This document shows positions 51,146 through 60,322 of a stretch of 64,000 bases of DNA, one piece after another. Made by a program: the position numbers and the translations under genes. How positions within the stretch are numbered: the first letter of the stretch is position 1; the number at the start of each line of letters is the position of its first letter. The notes below the pieces were generated by a model. That model was given only the letters and a program-made list of their open reading frames with translations, had not been told where the DNA came from and did not search any database. The stretch is from Granulosicoccus sp045106195 (lineage in GTDB: Bacteria; Pseudomonadota; Gammaproteobacteria; Granulosicoccales; Granulosicoccaceae). Location of the stretch: positions 62,001-126,000 of the forward strand of contig JBGCEH010000034.1 in the NCBI GenBank assembly GCA_045106195.1, written 5' to 3'.

Positions 51146-52651
51146 ATGATGACTGACCTAAAAAAATCACACGCGGCAAAACCACCAAACGCAAGGTACG
51201 AATTCCTCAAACGTCACCGCAGTATAGCGTTGCGCCGCCCGCATGCGCCAATCATCTTGGCAATGCTGATAACCCTAACGGTAACCATCAGCGCAATGGG
51301 GGTACCGCGCACGCTTCTGGCTAAAGAAATAACGCCCGGCGATGTCCCGCTACCAGCGCTACTGAACACACCCGAAGGCGATCGAATCATGCTTCGCGAA
51401 ATCAGCGACCGACATGTTTTTAACCACAGTCACACGCGGAAGGCACCGGCCGATCCCCGGAAAAAGCCGGTTGATAATCCAGCATCACCCTCTGCAGAAA
51501 CAGTGTGGGAGTTCGTTCAGCAATCAAGACGTCTGCAGCTTCCCGAACATGAACGCATCACGTATTACCGCGAGCAATATCGCAAAGAAGCCCTTTGGAT
51601 TGGTCGCATCCTGCGCCGCGCGACACCCTTCGCAGGTCACGTGGTCGAAGAGCTGGACAAACGCTACCTGCCGGTTGAGCTTGCCTTGCTTCCGGTGATC
51701 GAAAGCGGCTATCGGCCTGATGTACACAGCCCGCAGGACGCCGTCGGTATCTGGCAGATTGTGCCCCGAACGGCAAAGGACATTGGTCTGTCCAGTAGCC
51801 TGTGGTTTGACGGCCGCTCGGACATTCGTCATTCGACCTCGGCTGCCATTGATTATCTGAGCTACCTGAACGCTGAGTTCCACGGTGACTGGCTGCTTAC
51901 ATTGGCCGCCTACAATGCCGGGTTAGGACGAGTCCGCAATGCCATCAAAAAGAATGCCGATAAACAGTTGCCCACTGATTTCTGGTCACTTAAATTACCC
52001 ACAGAAACGCGAAACTATGTTCCCAAGTTTCTCGCCCTGGTAGCTTTGCTGCGCTTCGACAGACCCAGAGAGCTTGAACTGGCAACCATTCCTCGCGGTA
52101 GCGCTTTCGACCTGATAGACGCGCGCAGACGAGTCAGCCTCGACCGCCTCTCGGATTTGACAGGCTTACCGGAAAAACGCTTGGCACTGCTTAATGCCGG
52201 CCTGATCCATGGAATTACGCCCCCCGACGGTCCACATCTTCTGTACGTACCGCAAGGGTATGGCAAGCCGCTGATAGAAAAAATGATCAATCAGGGACCG
52301 AAACGTCTCTACACCTTGCCCGATACCCATGTCGTCGTTGCCGGGGATAATCTAAGTTATTTGGCAAAACACTACGATATCCCATTGCAAAGGCTCATGG
52401 AAATCAACTCACTGGCCTCACCGTTAATCAAAATCGGCCAGAAACTGACCGTGATGGATTTGAGAGATGAGGATGAAAAGGTTACCTACGTAGTTACCAT
52501 TGGTGACACCCTGTCAGATATTGCACATAAATTTCAGGTTAGCGTCGCTGATATTCGTGATGAAAATGATCAGCCCCTGACCAACGATGTCATTCATCCT
52601 GGCGACACGCTGTCCTTTCAGTCCCGCCATTCGCACGCAAGAGAGCAATAA
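51146..52651 (+). CDS. mltD: Membrane-bound lytic murein transglycosylase D
   Basis: Cleaves peptidoglycan glycan strands with formation of 1,6-anhydromuramic ends; 501 residues from the ATG at 51146. An N-terminal membrane/signal segment (APIILAMLITLTVTISAMGV) follows a 35-residue basic leader. The SLT domain (about residues 145-300) has ALLPVIESGYRPDVHSPQDA with the catalytic Glu, GIWQIVPRTAKDIGL and LAAYNAGLGRVRNAI. Two LysM domains close the protein (HVVVAGDNLSYLAKHYDIP and TYVVTIGDTLSDIAHKFQV). No lipobox Cys is evident, unlike E. coli MltD. Divergent from the methyltransferase gene. Confidence 0.92.
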   Translation: MMTDLKKSHAAKPPNARYEFLKRHRSIALRRPHAPIILAMLITLTVTISAMGVPRTLLAKEITPGDVPLPALLNTPEGDRIMLREISDRHVFNHSHTRKAPADPRKKPVDNPASPSAETVWEFVQQSRRLQLPEHERITYYREQYRKEALWIGRILRRATPFAGHVVEELDKRYLPVELALLPVIESGYRPDVHSPQDAVGIWQIVPRTAKDIGLSSSLWFDGRSDIRHSTSAAIDYLSYLNAEFHGDWLLTLAAYNAGLGRVRNAIKKNADKQLPTDFWSLKLPTETRNYVPKFLALVALLRFDRPRELELATIPRGSAFDLIDARRRVSLDRLSDLTGLPEKRLALLNAGLIHGITPPDGPHLLYVPQGYGKPLIEKMINQGPKRLYTLPDTHVVVAGDNLSYLAKHYDIPLQRLMEINSLASPLIKIGQKLTVMDLRDEDEKVTYVVTIGDTLSDIAHKFQVSVADIRDENDQPLTNDVIHPGDTLSFQSRHSHAREQ

Positions 52652-52729
52652 TAGTCAAACTACGTCCCAAGAGCATGCAGGTTTGATCCACATTTCCGGT
52701 CAACTACCTTTTGTATAGCCCATTGCATG

Positions 52730-52758
52730 TTGACTGCGGGTCAACAATTACCAATAAT
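52730..52758 (+). promoter_or_regulatory. Sigma-70 promoter of the FHA gene
   Basis: TTGACT (52730-52735), a 17-nt spacer and AATAAT (52753-52758, five of six matches). A GTTGAC-TGCGG-GTCAAC dyad (52729-52745) overlaps the -35 box and could be an operator. A second dyad, AGAATAC/GTATTCT, lies downstream in the leader. The leader to the ATG at 52896 would be about 130 nt. Confidence 0.5.
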
Positions 52759-52895
52759 CCATTCGAGTCAGCCAACGCGTTAGAATACAAAGTCAAATTC
52801 AACAGTTTTAGTATTCTGAGCAGCCTCAGGTTCAGAACTTGGTCAGTTTTGGTGAAGACCGGAAGTGACGCGAATAATCTCTCGAAGGAAACTAA

Positions 52896-53885
52896 ATGAC
52901 TACCATTATCGTCACTCACGAAAATAACGAAACTGACGAATTTGTATTCGATTCCGAAAAACCCATCATCACGCTTGGAAGACGATCAACTAATGATGTC
53001 TGCATCCCTGACCTGTCTGTTAGCGGCAACCACGCCACGCTAAGTTTCCTTGATGGCGAAACGATCCTCGAAGACCTAAAAAGCACCAACGGAAGCTACG
53101 TCAATGGCCAAGTCATTCAACGCACGGCTATCAGTCCGGGAGATGACGTTATTCTTGGAAAAATCCTTGTCAGTATCTCAACCAATACTGTCACCAGCGG
53201 CACGGGGAGTTCCGTATCCTCGAACATAATCGAGAGCGTCGTGGCCAAGCCTGCCACGCAAAACAACAACCGCCAGCCCACTCAGGATTCTCTGGAGCTT
53301 GCAGTTGCGAAGCCGTCAAAACCAAAAAAATCGGTTAATGGTGCCTCCTCCCCTGACAAGCTACCAGCAGACCAGCCGGTAGCCGATCTGGACCAAAGAT
53401 CAGCTCATCAGGATCCATCGATGGTTAACGCAGACGTTGGCGGTGACATCGCAAGAGCCGTTCGACCAACATCGAACGCCGAGTCTGCCGACGCGCAGAG
53501 CAGCGAGGCATCCAACCAGGTGCATCCGCTTGAGGGAATAGAACATCTGGTAGTTCCAGGGGCAAAGCCCTCGGCCACCCCCATGCACGAACTCGATTCA
53601 CCTTCCAGCCCCTCCAAAGGGGCGGTCATCGAGATCAAGAACGGGGCCAAATCCGGCCAGATTCTACCTATTGACAAGCCGGTGACCACACTTGGCAGGC
53701 CGGGTATTCAGATTGCCGCCATTATGCGCAAGCCGGACGGCTATTTCCTGATGCACATAGAGAGCGATGATAGCGTCGACAGACCTACGCTCAACAGCGA
53801 CTCGGTAGGCGATGAACCCGTCCTGCTTCACAGCGGTGATGAATTGACCGTAGCGGGAATTGATGTTGAATTCATGCTGTCCTGA
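52896..53885 (+). CDS. Protein with two FHA domains joined by a long linker
   Basis: A 329-residue cytoplasmic protein. Residues about 1-95 are a canonical FHA phosphothreonine-binding domain: ITLGRRSTNDVCIPDLSVSG then NHATLSF and LKSTNGSYVNGQVI, with the conserved Gly-Arg, Ser, His and Thr-Asn-Gly. A linker of about 140 residues rich in Ser, Asp, Pro and Gln follows. The C-terminal 85 residues (AVIEIKNGAKSGQILPIDKP to the end) look like a second, degenerate FHA domain that keeps TLGRPG but lacks the N-G pair. AAGGAA precedes the ATG. No kinase gene is adjacent, so its phosphorylated partner is encoded elsewhere. Function is unknown; signalling or secretion-system regulation is usual for FHA proteins. 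Confidence 0.82.
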   Translation: MTTIIVTHENNETDEFVFDSEKPIITLGRRSTNDVCIPDLSVSGNHATLSFLDGETILEDLKSTNGSYVNGQVIQRTAISPGDDVILGKILVSISTNTVTSGTGSSVSSNIIESVVAKPATQNNNRQPTQDSLELAVAKPSKPKKSVNGASSPDKLPADQPVADLDQRSAHQDPSMVNADVGGDIARAVRPTSNAESADAQSSEASNQVHPLEGIEHLVVPGAKPSATPMHELDSPSSPSKGAVIEIKNGAKSGQILPIDKPVTTLGRPGIQIAAIMRKPDGYFLMHIESDDSVDRPTLNSDSVGDEPVLLHSGDELTVAGIDVEFMLS

Positions 53886-53961
53886 GACCCGCTGATCTAC
53901 TGCCTGTCAGGAGTAACAGATTCAGATACTGTCGCTGCTGTGACCAGAATCAGGGGCTTCC

Positions 53962-53986
53962 TGAACCTCCTTGCATACAAGGTTCA
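53962..53986. terminator. Possible bidirectional terminator hairpin
   Basis: TGAA-CCT-CCTTG / CATA / CAAGG-TTCA forms a stem with a 3-nt bulge between the convergent FHA and cysM genes. The T-run is weak on both sides, so termination efficiency is doubtful. Confidence 0.3.
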
Positions 53987-53991
53987 AGTGA

Positions 53992-54915
53992 TTATTGCTG
54001 CGTCGCGGGAAACAATCCGCTGGACAGGTAACGATCACCACGATCACACACAATGGTCACGATAACGGCATCCTTGAGTGTAGGAAGCAGTCGGTTGGCC
54101 ACAGTCAGCGCGCCACCAGACGATACACCCGAAAGTATTCCTTCCTCTTTTGCCAGGCGCCTTGCCATATCTTCGGCATCGCTCTGACTAACGTCAATGA
54201 TGGTATCCACCCTCGAGGGTTCATAGATTTTTGGCAGGTAGGCCTGTGGCCAGCGCCGGATTCCGGGAATACTGGAACCGTCTTCAGGCTGAACACCGAT
54301 AATCTGGATATTCGGGTTTTTCTCTTTCAGGAATCGGGAGACGCCCATGATGGTGCCAGTGGTGCCCATTGAGCTAATAAAGTGCGTGATTCTGCCTTCG
54401 GTGGCATCCCAGAGTTCAGGGCCGGTTGTCTGGTAATGGGCCGCCCAGTTGTCCGGGTTGGCAAACTGGTCCAGCACCAGACCTTCTCCACGTGTCGCCA
54501 TGGCCGCGGCGGTATCTCGCGCATACTCCATACCCTGCTCCTCACTGACCAGAATCAGCTCCGCACCATAGGCCATCATCAACGATTTGCGCTCATCGGT
54601 CATGTTATCCGGCATGAGCAACTTCAGCTTGTAACCAAGCGTTGCTGCCACCATCGCCAGTGCAATACCTGTGTTACCACTGGTCGCTTCCAGCAGTGTA
54701 TCGCCAGGCTTGATTGTGCCTCGCTCCTGGGCCTTGAGAATCATATTGGCGGCAGGACGATCCTTGACAGATCCGGCCGGATTATCTCCCTCAAGCTTGC
54801 CAAACACCTGATTTCCGTTGTTGTTGACGGTAATCCGCTGGATGGGCACCAGTCGTGTGCTGCCAATCTGGCTCACCATGGATGGTAGATCGAGCGGTGT
54901 TGCCTGACTAGTCAT
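53992..54915 (-). CDS. cysM: Cysteine synthase B
   Basis: PLP-dependent O-acetylserine sulphhydrylase, isozyme B, able to use thiosulphate in many bacteria; 307 residues. PLP lysine in NPAGSVKDRPA (CysM-type, versus NPSxSVKDR of CysK), the LLEATSGNTGIALAM loop, SSMGTTGTIMGVSRFL phosphate-binding loop and EEGILSGVSSGGAL. Its start overlaps the miaA stop by 4 bp, so it is the last gene of an amiB-mutL-miaA-cysM run. E. coli has hfq in this position. Confidence 0.93.
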   Translation of the reverse strand: MTSQATPLDLPSMVSQIGSTRLVPIQRITVNNNGNQVFGKLEGDNPAGSVKDRPAANMILKAQERGTIKPGDTLLEATSGNTGIALAMVAATLGYKLKLLMPDNMTDERKSLMMAYGAELILVSEEQGMEYARDTAAAMATRGEGLVLDQFANPDNWAAHYQTTGPELWDATEGRITHFISSMGTTGTIMGVSRFLKEKNPNIQIIGVQPEDGSSIPGIRRWPQAYLPKIYEPSRVDTIIDVSQSDAEDMARRLAKEEGILSGVSSGGALTVANRLLPTLKDAVIVTIVCDRGDRYLSSGLFPATQQ

Positions 54916-55937
54916 GAGTTGGGTAATCCACGTTGATAGCTTGTATTAATTGCCTGCACAACACTGGCAAGCTGTTGTTCAGGCGTCAGGGTATCGCATT
55001 CGATCCGGTTCACGTCAGACATCGATCGAAGCCAGGTCAATTGTCGCTTGGCAAGTTGCCGCGTTGCCACCACCGCCTTGTTGATCCACTCGCTATCGTT
55101 CAAGGCCTCATGACCCATGTCAGGCTTCCGCTGCTTGTCCAGATAGTCCCATGCCTGGCGATACCCGACACTTCGCATGGCTGGCAGGTCGGCATTCAGC
55201 CGATCGTTCTGATACAACGTCCACATCTCATCCATGAAATTGTTTTTCACCATACTCAGGAAACGTTGTTCGATTCGTGTGTGCAACCAGGCACGATCAC
55301 GTGGCACCAACGCAAATTTTACCGGTGGTGCTGTCAGATCAGTACGCGTTCTGGATTGCAGGTCGGACATGGGTACACCTGTGAGTGCATAAACCTCCAG
55401 AGCACGTTGCAATCGTTGAGGATCATTGGGATGAATGCGTCTGGCAGCCACCGGATCAATGGCAGACAACTGATCATGCATCGCCTGCCAACCGTGGACG
55501 GACGCTTGCCGTGCAAGCTCGACACGCAATTCGGCATTCGCCGCTGGCAGCTCTGCTAACCCTTCTTCAAGCGCCTTGAAATACAACATAGTGCCGCCAA
55601 CGAGCAACGCCCGTTTTCCCCGGGCGTGAATGTCATTGATCAATGCATTCGCATCCTCGTTGAACTGCGCAGCCGAGTAGCTATGCCATGGGTCTGCCAC
55701 ATCAATCAGGTGATGCGGTACCGCCGCTCTTTCCTCACAGGACGGTTTTGCGGTACCGATATCCATTCCACGATACACGAGTGCTGAATCCACACTGATG
55801 ATTTCAGCATCAAGCAGTCGAGCCAATGATAGCGACAGTGCTGTCTTCCCACAGGCCGTTGCCCCCATCAGGAAAATAGCAGGCGTATCTACTGGTAAGG
55901 CTGCGGTATTCGCCTTACAGGCATCAGAAATGCTCAT
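54912..55937 (-). CDS. miaA: tRNA dimethylallyltransferase
   Basis: Adds dimethylallyl to A37 of tRNAs reading UNN codons; 341 residues, slightly longer than usual at both ends. P-loop LMGATACGKTALSL near residue 25, SVDSALVYRGMDIGTAKPS, PHHLIDVADPWHSYSAAQF, LVGGTMLYFKAL and NDPQRLQRALEVYALTG. It follows mutL after 15 bp and overlaps cysM by 4 bp. The mutL-miaA pair is standard in the class. Confidence 0.97.
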   Translation of the reverse strand: MSISDACKANTAALPVDTPAIFLMGATACGKTALSLSLARLLDAEIISVDSALVYRGMDIGTAKPSCEERAAVPHHLIDVADPWHSYSAAQFNEDANALINDIHARGKRALLVGGTMLYFKALEEGLAELPAANAELRVELARQASVHGWQAMHDQLSAIDPVAARRIHPNDPQRLQRALEVYALTGVPMSDLQSRTRTDLTAPPVKFALVPRDRAWLHTRIEQRFLSMVKNNFMDEMWTLYQNDRLNADLPAMRSVGYRQAWDYLDKQRKPDMGHEALNDSEWINKAVVATRQLAKRQLTWLRSMSDVNRIECDTLTPEQQLASVVQAINTSYQRGLPNS

Positions 55938-55952
55938 ACTCTGGTCGGACGG

Positions 55953-57866
55953 CTAGCGACCACGGAGAAACAACTTGTCCAGATCCTGCATGCTCAGCGC
56001 CGTCCAGGTAGGCCTGCCGTGATTGCACTGTCCACTGTTGGGTGTGGCTTCAATCTGACGCAGCAAGGCATTCATCTCGGAGATACTCAAACCACGATTG
56101 GCACGAATCGATCCATGACACGCCATGGATGACAACACCTGATCAACAGCACTGACTAACCGTTCACTGTTGTCGACGTCCATTAGATCGGACAACACAT
56201 CGCGGAGTAAGGCTGCCACATCGCTGCGCCCCAGAATGGCCGGCACTTCTCTGATGATCAGTTGCTCCGGCGCCATGCGATCAACATGTAGCCCCAGACT
56301 GGCAAGCCATTGCACTTCGGCCTCGCAGCGATCAGCTTCGCTTTCACTGACATCCACCGTCACGGGAACCAGCAGCGACTGGGTTTTCAATGAGCCCTGA
56401 CGGTGGTCGGCCTTGAGTCGTTCATAAGTGATTCGTTCATGGGCTGCGTGCGCATCAACAAGTATCAACCCTTGCGCGTTCTCAGCAAGAACATACACGC
56501 CATGCAGATGAGCTCTTGCAAAGCCCAAGGGTGGAATCTCATCCACGTTATCTGATTCACTGGTCCCAGCATGCAAATCAGCTCCCTCAACTCTTTTGGC
56601 TGACATGCGATCGAACACGGCTTGCTGGTTCCCATAAGGGCTGATGGGCTTCGGTGCCGCAGGATTCGAATCCGCACCAAGACGCCGCAAGGCATCAAAC
56701 TGTTCCTTGACCTGCAACGGCATGGGACGCTGTATCGGTGGTCGAACAAAGCCATTTGACTGGCGTGTTGACTCACTACCTGCATTGCCCATAGCGCCTT
56801 GTGGCAGGTTGCCTTGCCTGATAGGTGCATCTGTTTCAGTTGACTCGCCGCTCATGGAATCCGCCGGCCGAATCGCTGCCAGCAGTTGCTTTATGGAGTG
56901 CCGGATAAATCCATGGACGGCCTGGCTTTCACGAAATCTCACCTCCTGCTTACCAGGATGGACGTTGACATCCACGGCTTGAGGATCCATCACCAGAAAC
57001 AGGACAAACGCAGGGAATCGCTGGTGATAGATGAGATCGCTGTAGGCCTGTTTGACGGCATGCGAGATCACCTTGTCGCGCACCATGCGCCCATTGACAT
57101 AGAAGTACTGCATGTCAGCCTGAGAGCGCGAAAAGGCGGGATCTGCCAGCCAACCTGATAAGCCAAGTCCGGCCCCTTCGATATTGACATGATGTGCAGC
57201 TTCCCCAAATCCCTTGCCAAGAATCCTGGCCACTCGCAAACCTTGAGCCTCGATGGAATCGGCACTTTTACACTCGAAAACGCTCTTGCCATTATGCGTG
57301 ACCGAGAACGCTGTCAAGGGATAGGCCATGGCCAGTGTCTTTACAATACTTTCACATCGTGCGAACTCAGTGCGTGCGGTACGCATAAACTTGCGACGTG
57401 CAGGCACGTTATAGAAAAGGCTTTGTACATCAACAGCGGTGCCGACGGGATGTGCGGCGGGCTCGACATCAAGCTCTCCTGAACCTTGATAATGAATACG
57501 CGCAGCGTGTTCTGCACCTTCTGTGGCCGAGGTTATCGATAGTCTTGATACTGAGGCGATGCTGGGCAAGGCTTCCCCCCGGAAACCCATGCTTGAGACA
57601 CGCTGCAAATCTTCCATGGAGTTGATCTTACTGGTGGCATGACGACTTAGTGCCAGTGGTAATTGCTCCCTTGCTATGCCGCTGCCATTGTCCCGGACGC
57701 GGATCCTGTCCAGCCCGCCCTGATCGAGTTCAATGGAAATTTTTGTCGCCCCGGCATCCAGTGCGTTCTCCAACAGTTCTTTGACAATGGATGCTGGTCG
57801 CTCGACCACCTCACCCGCGGCAATCTGATTGATCAAGTGATCGGGAAGTTGCTGAATCGCTGCCAT
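55953..57866 (-). CDS. mutL: DNA mismatch repair protein MutL
   Basis: Couples MutS to downstream repair; 637 residues. GHKL ATPase: KELLENALDAGATKISIEL, RVRDNGSGIAREQL, SMGFRGEALPSIASVS. The C-terminal dimer domain contains VDAHAAHERITYERL (Asp at residue 471), which matches the DQHA(X)2E(X)4E endonuclease motif with Ala for Gln. That suggests a latent nicking MutL, as in bacteria without MutH, rather than the E. coli type. The linker (about 345-450) is Ser/Gly/Gln-rich. The gene lies between amiB (73 bp upstream) and miaA. Confidence 0.97.
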   Translation of the reverse strand: MAAIQQLPDHLINQIAAGEVVERPASIVKELLENALDAGATKISIELDQGGLDRIRVRDNGSGIAREQLPLALSRHATSKINSMEDLQRVSSMGFRGEALPSIASVSRLSITSATEGAEHAARIHYQGSGELDVEPAAHPVGTAVDVQSLFYNVPARRKFMRTARTEFARCESIVKTLAMAYPLTAFSVTHNGKSVFECKSADSIEAQGLRVARILGKGFGEAAHHVNIEGAGLGLSGWLADPAFSRSQADMQYFYVNGRMVRDKVISHAVKQAYSDLIYHQRFPAFVLFLVMDPQAVDVNVHPGKQEVRFRESQAVHGFIRHSIKQLLAAIRPADSMSGESTETDAPIRQGNLPQGAMGNAGSESTRQSNGFVRPPIQRPMPLQVKEQFDALRRLGADSNPAAPKPISPYGNQQAVFDRMSAKRVEGADLHAGTSESDNVDEIPPLGFARAHLHGVYVLAENAQGLILVDAHAAHERITYERLKADHRQGSLKTQSLLVPVTVDVSESEADRCEAEVQWLASLGLHVDRMAPEQLIIREVPAILGRSDVAALLRDVLSDLMDVDNSERLVSAVDQVLSSMACHGSIRANRGLSISEMNALLRQIEATPNSGQCNHGRPTWTALSMQDLDKLFLRGR

Positions 57867-57939
57867 GGTGCCTTTGAAGGTAGTTGCAAAGCTGTGCCTG
57901 CCGCTATTCTACCGCGTGTGCTGCTACCCGCTCAAATTC

Positions 57940-59148
57940 TCAGGATCCGTTATCTTGCCGATCCATAGCCAGATGGGTACCGAGAGGGGCACGTCTTTGC
58001 AGATACCGGTAAAGACCCCGTGCAATAGCGGCAGCCAGTTGCTCCTGATACTCTTCGCTGTTGAGTTTTCTCTCCTCCTCGCGGTTCGAGATGAATGCAG
58101 TCTCCACGAGAATTGATGGAATATCCGGTGACTTGAGAACCGCAAACGCCGCCTGCTCGACGGTTGGCTTGTGTACGGGACCCAACTTCGACAGCTCGGC
58201 CAGTACATCCGTACCGACCTCGATACTTCGCTCCATGGTGTTACCTTGGGTCAGGTTGATGAGCGTCTGCGCCAATCCATCTTCCAGTCCACCAATCGCC
58301 ACATTGCCGTACAGTGCCGCTGCCTCATTCTCGCTCTTGGCAAGCCAGGCTGCAGCCTCGGAACTCGCACCATCCATCGACAGTGCATAAACCGAACTGC
58401 CGTGAGCTGTCTCACGATTAATGGCATCAGCATGGATTGACACAAATATATCTGCATCCGCCTGACGCGCGCGCTCCATACGCTCACGCAAGTCGACATA
58501 GACATCACTTTCGCGGATAAGCGCTGGCGTGATTCCACGCATGCCGACAAGACGATTGTGCAAACGTATGGCAACCGCCAGTACCACGTTTTTCTCATAG
58601 GTGTTACTCGGTCCCACCGCCCCGGGGTCCCGGCCACCATGACCTGCATCGATGGCAATCACCACATTACGAGGCTGCTGCTGTACAGGCTCCTGACGTC
58701 GACCTTGATCAACAAGCGTTACGTCTCCCGAAACACCCATATTGACCACCAGACGCTGACCACCCTGTCGTGGAACGATGCGAGAGGTAGGCGATACCCG
58801 CTGGCGCAGATCCAGTACCACGCGCAGGTAGTCGTTTCCATGTTGAGCGTAGCGAATGGCTTTTACGATACCAGTTTCAAATTCCTCAGTAGGCAACTGA
58901 GTGCCAAGTGTTGCACGAGGAAGATCGATCACCAGGCGATGCGGTTTGGTCAACGTGAACATCTCAGCGCTTGCCTGTGCGGAGTCGAGGTCGAAGTGCA
59001 GCATCAGGTTGTCCTGATGCACCATCTTGAACCCGTTAAGCTTCGGAGCAGCGACGGCTATTGACGGTAAAAGACAGATCAGGCTGACTAATAGCCAGAA
59101 CCGGACCGAATGCTTGCCTGCCGAACGGAAAGGACTGTGACGTGGCAT
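57940..59148 (-). CDS. amiB: N-acetylmuramoyl-L-alanine amidase, AmiB/AmiC type
   Basis: Cleaves stem peptides from murein during cell separation; exported. The ATG at 59148 gives 402 residues with a signal peptide (VRFWLLVSLICLLPSIAVA, cut before APKLNG). An AMIN domain (about residues 35-140; LVIDLPRATLG, DYLRVVLDLRQRV) targets the division site, and the Amidase_3 domain (about 165-385) has the zinc ligands in AIDAGHGGRDPGAVG, a Glu, SIHADAI and the catalytic Glu in SILVETAFISN. An ATG 63 bp upstream would only lengthen the leader. It heads the mutL-miaA-cysM run; tsaE, its usual upstream neighbour, is absent. Confidence 0.93.
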   Translation of the reverse strand: MPRHSPFRSAGKHSVRFWLLVSLICLLPSIAVAAPKLNGFKMVHQDNLMLHFDLDSAQASAEMFTLTKPHRLVIDLPRATLGTQLPTEEFETGIVKAIRYAQHGNDYLRVVLDLRQRVSPTSRIVPRQGGQRLVVNMGVSGDVTLVDQGRRQEPVQQQPRNVVIAIDAGHGGRDPGAVGPSNTYEKNVVLAVAIRLHNRLVGMRGITPALIRESDVYVDLRERMERARQADADIFVSIHADAINRETAHGSSVYALSMDGASSEAAAWLAKSENEAAALYGNVAIGGLEDGLAQTLINLTQGNTMERSIEVGTDVLAELSKLGPVHKPTVEQAAFAVLKSPDIPSILVETAFISNREEERKLNSEEYQEQLAAAIARGLYRYLQRRAPLGTHLAMDRQDNGS

Positions 59149-59368
59149 CAAGGTGTGCAATCCGGAAAAGACTTGCGGTCTCACGAAACCTGATTCCCTT
59201 ATCGCGCTCACCCAAGCAACCTCATAGTCTCTTACTCAATCGTCCCTGCACGACGCCTGTCCAATCGCGCAGCCTGTCAAACCCGGCTGCCTCGACCTCG
59301 TGTCAACTCCGCCCGATTAAAGCGTAGTTGAAAAACAGGAAAACGCGAGAAGTTTAAACGCTGACAAG

Positions 59369-60238
59369 TCAGAAACCATGTACGACGGGGGTGTCTGATC
59401 GTTCGAACACGTCGTCGGGGATAAAAAAATCAGCCAGCAGTTTTGTGGCGCTACCATGCTGATAGGCCGAAAAATCGCTGACTCCCTCCTCCTTGAGCAC
59501 CTCCTCATCGATAAAAAAGTTTCCCGTGCATTTTACGGGATCTCGTGACAGGACGGCGATGGCAGCATCGGCCATCATGGTTGGATTACGACACATCAGC
59601 GCCATTTCATCATCACCGATAACATTCCGTACCGCAGCAGTGTCAACCGCCGTCAAAGGCCACAACGCATTTACGCCAATGCCCTGGTCACGAAACTCCT
59701 CGGCCATACCCAGAACACACAAGGACATTCCGTATTTGGCAATAGTGTAGGCAACGTGGTTCTTGAACCACTTCGGGTTAAGGTCCAAAGGCGGTGACAG
59801 ATTCAGGATATGCGCACCGGAGGACTGTTGCAAATGGGGCAAGACCTTTTGAGAGACCATGTAAGTGCCCCGAGTGTTGACTTCACTCATCAGGTCATAG
59901 CGCTTCATCGGCGTGTCGAGAGTACCCGTCAACGAAATTGCGCTGGCATTGTTGATACAGATATCAACGCCACCGAACTCTTTAACGGTGGTGGCCACCG
60001 CTTCGTCTACTTGCGCCTCATCTCGAATATCGCACACAAGCGCCAGGGCCCGACCGCCCCCTACCCCGTTTATCTCATCGGCTGCGGTAAATACAGTGCC
60101 GGGGAGTCTGGGATGTGGCTCTGCCGTTTTGGCCGCAATTGCAACGTTAGCGCCTTCTGCCGCCGCACGATGTGCGATGGCAAGCCCTATGCCGCGACTG
60201 CCACCCGACATGAACAACGTTTTACCTTTGAGCGACAT
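59369..60238 (-). CDS. Short-chain dehydrogenase, HSDL2-like
   Basis: NAD(P)-dependent oxidoreductase of the classical SDR fold, 289 residues. Cofactor motif SGGSRGIGLAIAHRAA, NNASAISLTGTLDTP, the catalytic SPPLDLNPKWFKNHVAYTIAKYG region split over Ser and YxxxK (YTIAK). The pattern FTAADEINGVGGGRALALVCDIR and the long C-terminal part resemble the hydroxysteroid dehydrogenase-like 2 group, whose substrates are fatty acyl or sterol-like. The ATG at 60238 (MSLKGKTLF) fits better than one 6 bp upstream. With the acyl-CoA synthetase at the window end it might belong to fatty acid metabolism, but the two are not in one operon. Confidence 0.85.
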   Translation of the reverse strand: MSLKGKTLFMSGGSRGIGLAIAHRAAAEGANVAIAAKTAEPHPRLPGTVFTAADEINGVGGGRALALVCDIRDEAQVDEAVATTVKEFGGVDICINNASAISLTGTLDTPMKRYDLMSEVNTRGTYMVSQKVLPHLQQSSGAHILNLSPPLDLNPKWFKNHVAYTIAKYGMSLCVLGMAEEFRDQGIGVNALWPLTAVDTAAVRNVIGDDEMALMCRNPTMMADAAIAVLSRDPVKCTGNFFIDEEVLKEEGVSDFSAYQHGSATKLLADFFIPDDVFERSDTPVVHGF

Positions 60239-60322
60239 GACCAATTCATCGTGTTAGACCGTGTCGCCAGTATAAAAGATACCGGGAGCTTTCTGGTTTA
60301 CCGTGCTCTGTACACCAACCCG

